12,617 nt of DNA. Source: Azonexus sp. GTDB taxonomy: Bacteria > Pseudomonadota > Gammaproteobacteria > Burkholderiales > Rhodocyclaceae. The stretch's first letter is position 1. Every line of letters starts with the position of its first letter. This document shows, piece after piece, positions 7,156 to 12,617 of the stretch. The notes beneath the pieces are model-generated. The model saw only the letters and a program-made list of their open reading frames with translations, had not been told where the DNA came from and made no database searches. A program made the position numbers and the translations under genes. The DNA is taken from NCBI GenBank assembly GCA_030697085.1, contig JAUYQT010000790.1, positions 1-12,617 on the forward strand, read 5' to 3'.

Positions 7156-7185
7156 CTGGCAAGCGCGAGCGGCCTCGCCTAGAAT
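7156..7185 (+). promoter_or_regulatory. Candidate promoter of the bacterioferritin pair
   Basis: CTGGCA (7156-7161, 4/6) and TAGAAT (7180-7185, 5/6) are separated by 18 bp and would give a leader of about 60 nt carrying the TGGCAA/TTGCCA hairpin. Only a consensus match supports it. Confidence 0.35.
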
Positions 7186-7252
7186 GACTCCTTTGGCAAG
7201 CCAGCCGATTTTTGCCAGCCAGCCCCAATCCGAACGACCTCTGGAGAATGCT

Positions 7253-7738
7253 ATGAAAGGCGATAAAAAAATAATCGACATCCTCAACAGCCTACTGACC
7301 GGCGAGTTGACTGCAGTCGATCAATATCTGATTCACGGCGAAATATATGCCGACATGGGCTTCTCACAACTGGCTGAAAAAGCATTGCACGAATCAGAAC
7401 ACGAGCGCCTGCATGCCCGTGCCCTGATCCAGCGCATACTCTTTCTCGAAGGCAAACCTGATCTGACCAAGCGTGATGAGCTCAAAATCGGCAAGACGGT
7501 ACCGGACATGCTGAAAGCCGACCTCGCAGTCGAATACAAGGTAGTCGGCGACCTGAAAAAAGCCATGACCGCCTGCGAAAAAGCCCAGGATTACGTTTCT
7601 CGCGACATGCTCGGTATCCAGCTCGAAGATACCGAAATGGATCATGCCTACTATCTCGAAAAGCAAATTCGCCTGATCGAACTGGTCGGTTTGCAAAATT
7701 ATCAACAGAGCCAGATGGGCTCAGGCCGCCCGGCTTAA
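7253..7738 (+). CDS. bfrA: Bacterioferritin, ferroxidase-competent subunit without haem Met52
   Basis: 161-residue bacterioferritin subunit that oxidises Fe(II) and stores it as a ferric mineral in a 24-mer cytosolic shell. In E. coli Bfr numbering, the ferroxidase ligands are present: Glu18, Glu51, His54, Glu94, and the helix-D pair Glu128/His131 (E. coli 127/130, shifted by a one-residue insertion in the DTEMDH segment). The haem-ligating Met52 is replaced by Arg (segment EHERLHA), so this subunit should not bind the inter-subunit haem by itself. I chose the ATG at 7253 because MKGDKKII is the family N-terminus and TGGAGA (7242-7247) lies 5 bp upstream; in-frame codons back to 7142 are not Bfr-like. 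It is followed after 12 bp by a second bfr gene, its likely partner. bfrA is assigned for position and type, not a proven orthologue. Confidence 0.93.
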   Translation: MKGDKKIIDILNSLLTGELTAVDQYLIHGEIYADMGFSQLAEKALHESEHERLHARALIQRILFLEGKPDLTKRDELKIGKTVPDMLKADLAVEYKVVGDLKKAMTACEKAQDYVSRDMLGIQLEDTEMDHAYYLEKQIRLIELVGLQNYQQSQMGSGRPA

Positions 7739-7750
7739 GGAGCAATAGCG

Positions 7751-8233
7751 ATGCAAGGCGATAAAAAAATCATTGATGCGCTGAATAAAGTGCTGAAAAA
7801 CGAGTTGACCGCAATCAACCAGTACTTTCTGCATGCCCGCATGTTCCGCCACTGGGGCCTGGAAAAACTCAACAACTATCAATACAAGCAATCGATCCGC
7901 GTCATGAAAGAAGCAGACGAGATCATCGAGCGCGTCCTCTTTCTCGAAGGCCTGCCCAACCTGCAAAATCTGGGCAAGCTGATGATCGGCGAACATGTCA
8001 TCGAATGCCTGCAGGGCGATCTCAAATACGAGCGTGAAATCCAGCGCCCATTGCTGATTGAAACGATTGCCCTGTGTGAAGAGCTACAGGACTACGTCAG
8101 TCGCGACCTGCTGGAAGATTTGCTCGAACACTGCGAAGAGGCTATCGACTGGCTGGAAACACAACAAAATCTGATCGAGAACGTCACGCTACCCAACTAC
8201 CTGCAAGCCCATATGGAGCCGGGCGGCGACTAA
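7751..8233 (+). CDS. bfrB: Bacterioferritin, haem-binding subunit with degenerate ferroxidase site
   Basis: 160-residue bacterioferritin paralogue. Met52, the haem ligand, is kept (segment RVMKEAD), as are Glu18 and Glu94. Four ferroxidase ligands are lost: residue 51 is Val, 54 is Glu, and the positions of E. coli Glu127 and His130 are Cys128 and Ala131 (segment [11 protein letters not shown]). It is therefore predicted to supply haem and electron transfer, not iron oxidation, within a mixed shell with the upstream subunit. Heteromeric bacterioferritins of this kind are known, for example in Neisseria and Pseudomonas putida. TAAGGAG (7736-7742), which overlaps the stop of the first gene, gives an 8-bp spacing to the ATG at 7751, so the two are co-translated. 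A strong terminator closes the operon. The Bfd docking surface includes this haem-bearing type of subunit in other species. Confidence 0.93.
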   Translation: MQGDKKIIDALNKVLKNELTAINQYFLHARMFRHWGLEKLNNYQYKQSIRVMKEADEIIERVLFLEGLPNLQNLGKLMIGEHVIECLQGDLKYEREIQRPLLIETIALCEELQDYVSRDLLEDLLEHCEEAIDWLETQQNLIENVTLPNYLQAHMEPGGD

Positions 8234-8254
8234 TTCTTCAGGCGAGTACCCGGC

Positions 8255-8281
8255 AAGCCACAGTATGTACTGTGGCTTTTT
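8255..8281 (+). terminator. Rho-independent terminator of the bacterioferritin operon
   Basis: AAGCCACAGT (8255-8264) pairs perfectly with ACTGTGGCTT (8269-8278) around the loop ATGT, and the arm ends in five T (8277-8281). It lies 21 bp past the stop of the second bacterioferritin gene. Confidence 0.92.
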
Positions 8282-8326
8282 CATCACACGAATCCGCCCC
8301 GCCATTGCTGGTTTTAGCACATTTTT

Positions 8327-8345
8327 CGGCCATGCCAAATGGCCG
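8327..8345. repeat. Small inverted repeat upstream of the hydrolase gene
   Basis: CGGCCAT (8327-8333) and ATGGCCG (8339-8345) form a 7-bp stem with a 5-nt loop. A T run precedes it on the plus strand and none follows it, so it is not a terminator for plus-strand genes. It may be a leader structure of the gene at 8440; the role is unknown. Confidence 0.35.
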
Positions 8346-8439
8346 CCCTGATCACCCAGGAAGCCGACTTGGCGCTGCCCACGCAACTGACAATTGTGAC
8401 GTAAATTCTGTTTTCCGCGAGTAACAAAGAGGGAGAACC

Positions 8440-9621
8440 ATGGCACACAAGAAAACCGCCGCCCCAATCACCCCACCAATAACCGGCTACAGCGCCACAG
8501 CCAAAGAGGCGTTGCAGGAATCGACGGCACAAGTGCAGGAAATACACGATGCTATCGCGGCCACCACCTTCGGCATCTTCAACCACATGCCAGGCATCGG
8601 CAACTCGACACAGTTGATTCAGCAGGCCCATAACGCCATGACCGACAGCATGTACGCGGCGTTTCACCAAGCCGGCGGTGACTTGCTTGAAATCACCGGG
8701 AATATGGAAAAACAAAGTAACACGATTGATCCAGCCCAACAGCTGCCGGGCCAACTGGTCAGCAATTTGCGCAGCGCGCTCAATGGCGCGTTTGGTGAGC
8801 ACTTGGCAAAAGCTAACCACTTACTAGCCATTCCAATGGGGATCTACCGCGATGACCGGCTGATTCCATTAACACCTCAGGCGTTGAGCATGGCCTGGCC
8901 GCAAAACACCAACCGACTCGGCATTTTCATTCATGGCCTGGTCTGCAACGAACATTGCTGGGAAGCGGCACCGAATGCGGTTGATATTCCGCGACGCCTT
9001 GAGGCAGAGGCCGGCTACACGGCGCTGACGCTACGCTATAACACGGCTCTACCGATCGTTGAAAATGGCGCGCGCCTGGCCTTGTTGCTGGATGAACTCC
9101 TCAGCGTCTGGCCCTATCCGGTTCAAGAATTGATCATTATTGGCCACAGCATGGGTGGCCTGCTAGCACGAAGTGCCTTTGAGCAAAGCAAGACCACAGA
9201 ATTCAACTGGCCCGCGCTGACCCGAATGATCATTTGCCTCGGCTCGCCAAACCTCGGTTCGTCGATCGAACAACTCGGTCAACTGAGCAGCACCGCGCTG
9301 CGCCTGGCCGGCATGAGCAAACCACACGCAAACATAGCAACACCAGGCAATCTCGACCTTCTGGATGAGCATAAAGACACTGACCTGCCGAGGCCGAGGC
9401 CGCCAGATATTGCCTGGCGCTTTATCGGCGGTAGCTTGACCGACGATCCCGACAATCCCCTTGGCGAACTCTTCGGCGATGGACTAATCAGCCTCGCCAG
9501 CGCCACCCCGCATGAACTGAGCGGAAATATTGAAAGCGTTCGTCTCGGCGCCGTAAACCACATGGGTTTGCTCAGCGAACCCAGAGTGTATGCACAGATT
9601 ATTGCCTGGTTGAAACGTTGA
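8440..9621 (+). CDS. Alpha/beta-hydrolase (PGAP1/lipase-like)
   Basis: 393-residue serine hydrolase of the alpha/beta fold, probably an esterase or lipase; the substrate is unknown. The catalytic domain (about 158-393) shows the oxyanion-hole HG pair in FIHGLVCNE (165-166), the nucleophile elbow GHSMGG with Ser237, a likely acid Asp347 in FGDGLISLASA, and a likely base His374 in AVNHMGLL. Residues 1 to about 130 form a largely helical, non-catalytic region of unknown role; no signal peptide is seen, so the protein is probably cytosolic or peripheral. A purine-rich ribosome-binding site (AGAGGGAGA, 8427-8435) precedes the ATG at 8440. It lies between the terminated bfr operon and the Fur-controlled bfd gene on the same strand, but nothing in its sequence points to iron. 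No terminator follows it. Confidence 0.85.
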   Translation: MAHKKTAAPITPPITGYSATAKEALQESTAQVQEIHDAIAATTFGIFNHMPGIGNSTQLIQQAHNAMTDSMYAAFHQAGGDLLEITGNMEKQSNTIDPAQQLPGQLVSNLRSALNGAFGEHLAKANHLLAIPMGIYRDDRLIPLTPQALSMAWPQNTNRLGIFIHGLVCNEHCWEAAPNAVDIPRRLEAEAGYTALTLRYNTALPIVENGARLALLLDELLSVWPYPVQELIIIGHSMGGLLARSAFEQSKTTEFNWPALTRMIICLGSPNLGSSIEQLGQLSSTALRLAGMSKPHANIATPGNLDLLDEHKDTDLPRPRPPDIAWRFIGGSLTDDPDNPLGELFGDGLISLASATPHELSGNIESVRLGAVNHMGLLSEPRVYAQIIAWLKR

Positions 9622-9781
9622 ACATCAAACAGGGATCACGCGACAAATAGTCAGGCCAAGAATCATGGCCGCCGGACAAACAACTTTGAATTCAACGCCA
9701 ACCAACACCGAACCAAGATTAAAGTGGCCAGAACAGGTCAGAACACCACACTCTGGCATTATTTTGGGTGAGCCGATAAAT

Positions 9782-9800
9782 GATATTGACAGTCATTCTC
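9782..9800 (+). promoter_or_regulatory. Fur box upstream of bfd
   Basis: GATATTGACAGTCATTCTC matches the 19-bp Fur consensus GATAATGATAATCATTATC at 15 of 19 positions by direct comparison. It contains the bfd -35 hexamer, which fits classic iron-dependent repression by Fur. Confidence 0.8.
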
Positions 9801-9813
9801 ATTTGATTAAAAT
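9786..9813 (+). promoter_or_regulatory. bfd promoter
   Basis: A perfect -35 TTGACA (9786-9791) and TAAAAT (9808-9813, 5/6) with a 16-bp spacer. Transcription would begin near 9820, leaving a leader of about 40 nt. The -35 lies entirely inside the Fur box. Confidence 0.65.
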
Positions 9814-9829
9814 AGGAATTGTTCTTATT
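9811..9829. repeat. Palindrome overlapping the bfd -10 and start region
   Basis: AATAGGAA (9811-9818) and TTCTTATT (9822-9829) are inverted copies with one mismatch and a 3-bp spacer. It matches the Fur consensus only 10/19, so it may be a degenerate second Fur site, another regulator's operator, or chance. Confidence 0.3.
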
Positions 9830-9861
9830 ACACAACTCTACCTCACCCGAGGAATACTTTC

Positions 9862-10065
9862 ATGTATGTCTGCGTCTGCCAGGCGGTTACCGACCGCCAA
9901 ATTCGTGAAGCGGCCCAAGGCGGTGCCCGCACGTTGAAGGATTTGCGTCGTGATCTCGGCGTTACCCGTGACTGTGGACGTTGCGCCTCTTGCGCTCATG
10001 ACTGCCTACAGGAAGCACATGCCGGGCAGAGCAAACCGGGTAAATCGCTACGGAAAGCGGCCTGA
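9862..10065 (+). CDS. bfd: Bacterioferritin-associated ferredoxin
   Basis: 67-residue [2Fe-2S] ferredoxin that in characterised systems docks on bacterioferritin at the haem and passes electrons inward to release stored iron. Four cysteines match the E. coli Bfd cluster ligands: Cys4 and Cys6 in MYVCVC, and Cys38 and Cys41 in DCGRCASC; a further Cys44 follows. The fold-typical helical segment DRQIREAAQGGARTL lies between. The length is normal (about 64-73 in relatives), with a short basic tail. GAGGA (9849-9853) is 8 bp before the ATG at 9862. A Fur box overlaps its promoter, so expression is predicted to rise in iron starvation. Its likely partner is the bacterioferritin pair 1.6 kb upstream, with the haem-bearing subunit. 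It converges on selD with a 6-bp gap. Confidence 0.95.
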   Translation: MYVCVCQAVTDRQIREAAQGGARTLKDLRRDLGVTRDCGRCASCAHDCLQEAHAGQSKPGKSLRKAA

Positions 10066-10073
10066 ACGCTTTC
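10053..10073. other. Hairpin spanning the convergent bfd/selD ends
   Basis: GAAAGCG (10053-10059) and CGCTTTC (10067-10073) form a 7-bp stem with a 7-nt loop that covers the bfd stop codon and reaches the selD stop codon. It is weak and without a proper T run on either side; it might act as a poor bidirectional terminator. Confidence 0.3.
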
Positions 10074-11118
10074 AACCAACCTCAATACCAGGCTCACCGT
10101 CGTGCACCTCACCGATTACCGAGACGTGTGTAAAGCCCTGTTGCAGGAAGATTGATAAAACTTCCGTCACGGCGTCCGGCGCACAGGAAACCAGTAGACC
10201 ACCGGAAGTTTGCGGGTCAGTCAATAGCGCTTTGGCTGCAGGGTTCAAGCCGACCGCCAGATCAACTGCTTCACCATAGCTTTCCCAGTTACGTGCTGAA
10301 GCACCGGTTATATAGCCCGCCTCAACAAACTCAATGGTGCGCGGCATAAGCGGAATATCGACAAAATTCAAACGGGCTCGTAACTGGCTGCCTTTGCAAA
10401 GCTCAAACAAATGGCCAAGCAAGCCAAAGCCGGTGACATCGGTCACGGCATGCACACCGTCCAGACAGGCCAGCACCGGCCCTGGCGTATTCAGTTGCGT
10501 GGTGCTGACGATCATTGCCTCGTAATCGCTCGCGTGCAGTTGCTCCTTTTTGAGCGCGGCGCTATAAACGCCGACACCGAGTGCCTTGCCGAGAATCAGT
10601 TTGTCGCCCGGCCGGGCGGCCGAGTTGCGTTTGAGATGAGCCGGGTTGACCAGCCCGATGGCGACCAAACCGTAAATCGGCTCAACGGAATCTATAGTGT
10701 GACCGCCGGCAATCGGAATCCCTGCGGCCCGACAAACCGCTGCACCGCCAGCGAGAATTTTGCTGATGGTTTCAAGCGGCAACACATTGACTGGCATGCC
10801 GACCAAGGCCAGGGCAAAGAGCGGCGTGCCACCCATGGCATAAACATCGGAAATCGCGTTAGTCGCGGCAATACGACCAAAATCAAATGGATCATCAACA
10901 ATCGGCATGAAAAAATCCGTCGTGGCGACGATGGCCTGTTGCGGATTGATCTGATAGACCGCGGCATCGTCACTGGTTTCGGTGCCAACCAACAATTGCG
11001 GTGGGATGATACCTGGCGCCATGCCGCCCAGGATTTTTTCCAGAATAGCCGGGGAAATTTTGCAGCCACAACCGCCGCCATGGGAAAGCTGGGTAAGTCT
11101 GATTTTTTCTGCTGACAC
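10072..11118 (-). CDS. selD: Selenide, water dikinase (selenophosphate synthetase)
   Basis: Makes selenophosphate from selenide and ATP, the selenium donor for selenocysteine-tRNA and 2-selenouridine in tRNA. 348 residues, almost the same as E. coli SelD (347). The catalytic segment GGGCGCK carries Cys17 (Cys, not selenocysteine), Cys19 and Lys20. Metal and nucleotide ligands fall at the same numbers as in E. coli: Asp51, Asp68, Asn87 in ATNAISDVYAMGG with Asp91, and Asp227 in VTDVTGFG. The start is GTG (plus 11116-11118) with only a weak GAGA-type site upstream, so translation may be modest or coupled. It is the last gene of a minus-strand cluster, 33 bp after the HMA gene. Its usual partners (selA, selB, or the tRNA 2-selenouridine synthase gene) are not in the window. 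Confidence 0.96.
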   Translation of the reverse strand: MSAEKIRLTQLSHGGGCGCKISPAILEKILGGMAPGIIPPQLLVGTETSDDAAVYQINPQQAIVATTDFFMPIVDDPFDFGRIAATNAISDVYAMGGTPLFALALVGMPVNVLPLETISKILAGGAAVCRAAGIPIAGGHTIDSVEPIYGLVAIGLVNPAHLKRNSAARPGDKLILGKALGVGVYSAALKKEQLHASDYEAMIVSTTQLNTPGPVLACLDGVHAVTDVTGFGLLGHLFELCKGSQLRARLNFVDIPLMPRTIEFVEAGYITGASARNWESYGEAVDLAVGLNPAAKALLTDPQTSGGLLVSCAPDAVTEVLSIFLQQGFTHVSVIGEVHDGEPGIEVG

Positions 11119-11151
11119 GACTGTTCTCTTGTTTATTTGTATGTAGCGACG

Positions 11152-11358
11152 TTATTCGGCATCGAAACCGGCATCTTCGATTGCAGTAAGCAGCACCTCG
11201 CGGCTCACTTGTTGTGGATCGTAGACCAGCTTGGCCTCACCTGCATCGAGCGAAACGACAGCCGAGCTAACACCCGCCAGACTGCTTAGCACGTCGGTAA
11301 TGTTTTTGACACAACCCTGGCAGCTCATGCCGCCGACTTTGATGACGGTATTTTCCAT
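11152..11358 (-). CDS. Heavy-metal-associated (HMA) domain protein, CopZ-like metallochaperone
   Basis: 68-residue single HMA domain with the metal-binding loop GGMSCQGC (Met11, Cys13, Cys16), the MxCxxC signature of CopZ, Atx1 and MerP-type proteins that carry Cu(I) or other soft metals. The beta-alpha-beta-beta-alpha-beta pattern is complete, and the C-terminal IEDAGFDAE is typical. There is no signal peptide, so it is cytosolic and unlike periplasmic MerP. CTCCT on the plus strand at 11365-11369 is an AGGAG site 6 bp before the ATG, and it abuts the stop of the upstream GGDEF-EAL gene (gap 3 bp), so the two are almost certainly one transcript. No P-type ATPase or metal regulator is visible nearby, so the metal is unassigned. 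Confidence 0.9.
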   Translation of the reverse strand: MENTVIKVGGMSCQGCVKNITDVLSSLAGVSSAVVSLDAGEAKLVYDPQQVSREVLLTAIEDAGFDAE

Positions 11359-11361
11359 TAT

Positions 11362-12617
11362 TTACTCCTGATTGAGGAACGGCTGCGTGCGCAGCAGTTC
11401 GGTAATTTGAGCCGCAGCGAGCGGCCGGCTGAAATAATAGCCTTGTGCCATGTCGCAATCCATATGGCGCAACAAAGCCAACTGCCCGGCAGTTTCAACG
11501 CCCTCAGCCAGCACCGTGAGGCGAAGATTGCGTCCCATACTGACAACGGTCGAGGCAATCGCGCGATCGTCAGCATCAACCTCAAGGTCGCGAACGAATG
11601 AACGGTCGATCTTCAGCTTATTCACCGGAAGACGCTTCAAGTAAGAAAGAGAGGAATAGCCAGTGCCGAAATCGTCGACCGAAAGCTCAACGCCCATCCG
11701 GTGCAACGCCGATAAGATGCCAAGATTAATATCGGCATCATGCATCACTGTCCCTTCCGTCACTTCCAGTTCAAGCTGCTCCGCTTCCAAGCCTGAAGCA
11801 GCGAGTGCGCCGGCCACGGCATCGACAAATCCGGGCTGGCGAAATTGCACCGGAGAAACGTTGACCGCCATCACCATTGGCGGCAAGCCGGCATCGATCC
11901 AGCTTTGTGCCTGGCGACAAGCCTGATTTAAAACCCAGTCGCCAATCGGATTGATCAAGCCGGTTTCTTCGGCCACTCGAATAAAGTGATCCGGCATGAT
12001 CAGCCCAAGATCAGCATGCTGCCAGCGAATGAGTGCTTCAACACCGAGAATCAGGCCACTCTGCAAGCTCACCAGCGGCTGATAATGCAGCACGAACTCC
12101 TGCTGCTTGAGGGCTCGACGCAGATTACTTTCCATCAGCAAACGGTCGAGCGTCGCCTGATTCATTTCGGCAGCATAAAACTGGAAAGTGTTGCGCCCTT
12201 GTTCCTTGGCCTTGTACATCGCCGTATCGGCATTTTTGAGCAAGGCTTCAATATCCTTGCCATCCTGCGGGTAAATACTGATCCCAATCGACGGCGTCAC
12301 CGTCAACTCATGCCCGCCGACCGAAAAATGCGCACTGCAGGCCGCTACCAGACGACGCGCCACTTCGACCGCTCCAGACGCCTGAATGCCGGGCATGGCA
12401 ATAATAAACTCATCGCCGCCAAGGCGGGCCAGGGTGTCAACACGCCGGACGCTGACAGATAAACGTTCGGCAACTGCACACAGCAGCTCGTCGCCAACGC
12501 TGTGGCCCAAGGAATCATTGACACGCTTGAAATGATCGAGATCGAGAAACATCAGCGTCATCGCAGATTGCTCACGCTCCGCGGTTGCCAGCAGCTGCGT
12601 TACCCGATCACGCAACA
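11362..12617 (-). CDS. GGDEF-EAL dual-domain c-di-GMP protein (N-terminus outside window)
   Basis: Cyclic di-GMP metabolism protein with a diguanylate cyclase domain followed by a phosphodiesterase domain. The frame is open to the right edge, and the first visible codons lie inside the GGDEF domain, so any sensor region is outside the window. In the 417 visible residues: GGDEF (66-70) preceded by an RxxD inhibitory site (Arg57-Asp60) at the standard 5-residue distance, and EAL (193-195). Further EAL-domain residues match active phosphodiesterases: Asn252, Glu284/Glu287 in ELEVTE, DDFGTGYSSL (314-323), Lys335 and Glu371 in AEGVET. Both activities look possible; which dominates cannot be told. 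It is the first visible gene of a minus-strand cluster, with an HMA gene 3 bp after its stop and selD beyond. The TTG at 12613-12615 is not the true start. Confidence 0.93.
   Translation of the reverse strand, partial: LRDRVTQLLATAEREQSAMTLMFLDLDHFKRVNDSLGHSVGDELLCAVAERLSVSVRRVDTLARLGGDEFIIAMPGIQASGAVEVARRLVAACSAHFSVGGHELTVTPSIGISIYPQDGKDIEALLKNADTAMYKAKEQGRNTFQFYAAEMNQATLDRLLMESNLRRALKQQEFVLHYQPLVSLQSGLILGVEALIRWQHADLGLIMPDHFIRVAEETGLINPIGDWVLNQACRQAQSWIDAGLPPMVMAVNVSPVQFRQPGFVDAVAGALAASGLEAEQLELEVTEGTVMHDADINLGILSALHRMGVELSVDDFGTGYSSLSYLKRLPVNKLKIDRSFVRDLEVDADDRAIASTVVSMGRNLRLTVLAEGVETAGQLALLRHMDCDMAQGYYFSRPLAAAQITELLRTQPFLNQE

Larger units (their letters stand above)
6897..7252. other. Intergenic region upstream of the bacterioferritin pair
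   Basis: A 356-bp gap. It contains a 9-bp inverted repeat at 6910-6945, a 30-codon plus-strand frame at 6996-7088 without a visible ribosome-binding site, a possible promoter at 7156-7185, and a leader hairpin TGGCAA (7194-7199) with TTGCCA (7212-7217). A 68-codon minus-strand frame at 6927-7133 also stays open but shows no motif. I do not see a Fur-box-like sequence here, unlike upstream of bfd. Confidence 0.5.

Noticed and set aside
10411..11115. A 234-codon plus-strand frame opposite selD
   Set aside because: The minus-strand selD has every catalytic residue in place and normal length; the opposite frame is a by-product of its codon usage.

Overview
The window (about 12.6 kb) is ordinary-looking chromosome of a proteobacterium. 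The gene content fits a betaproteobacterium of the Rhodocyclales type (Dechloromonas or Azonexus-like), but that placement is inferred from gene families and codon usage only. I see no tRNA, rRNA, CRISPR array or intact mobile element. Two genes run off the edges: an aldo/keto reductase on the left and a GGDEF-EAL protein on the right.

Layout on the plus strand: (1) a Tas-like aldo/keto reductase overlapping a DUF455 ferritin-like protein by an ATGA junction; (2) a DeaD/CsdA-type DEAD-box RNA helicase with a structured leader, a strong 3' hairpin and a strong intrinsic terminator; (3) a 422-bp AT-rich gap ending in a promoter with a tandem 10-bp repeat, then a SRAP/YedK-family abasic-site protein; (4) a 400-bp gap that may hold relics of a dispersed element, then an MFS exporter; (5) a four-helix YvlD/phage-holin-like membrane protein; (6) two tandem bacterioferritin genes closed by an intrinsic terminator; (7) an alpha/beta-hydrolase (lipase-like); (8) bacterioferritin-associated ferredoxin behind a Fur box. 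The minus strand carries a cluster read right to left: GGDEF-EAL protein, HMA-domain metallochaperone, and selD, which converges on bfd with a 6-bp gap.

The clearest functional theme is iron storage and release. The two bacterioferritins have complementary defects: the first keeps the full ferroxidase ligand set but lacks the haem Met52, and the second keeps Met52 but has lost four of six ferroxidase ligands. They are therefore predicted to work as a mixed 24-mer. Bfd, which reduces the haem to release iron, is encoded about 1.6 kb downstream and its perfect -35 hexamer lies inside a 15/19 Fur box, so iron release is predicted to switch on in iron starvation.

Other items worth a look are the direct-repeat operator before the SRAP gene (LexA-like half-sites in the wrong orientation for a canonical SOS box), the structured deaD leader and 3' hairpin, and the unusual linkage of a c-di-GMP enzyme, a metallochaperone and selenophosphate synthetase. 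I did not find a convincing wholly new system. The best candidates are refinements of known ones.
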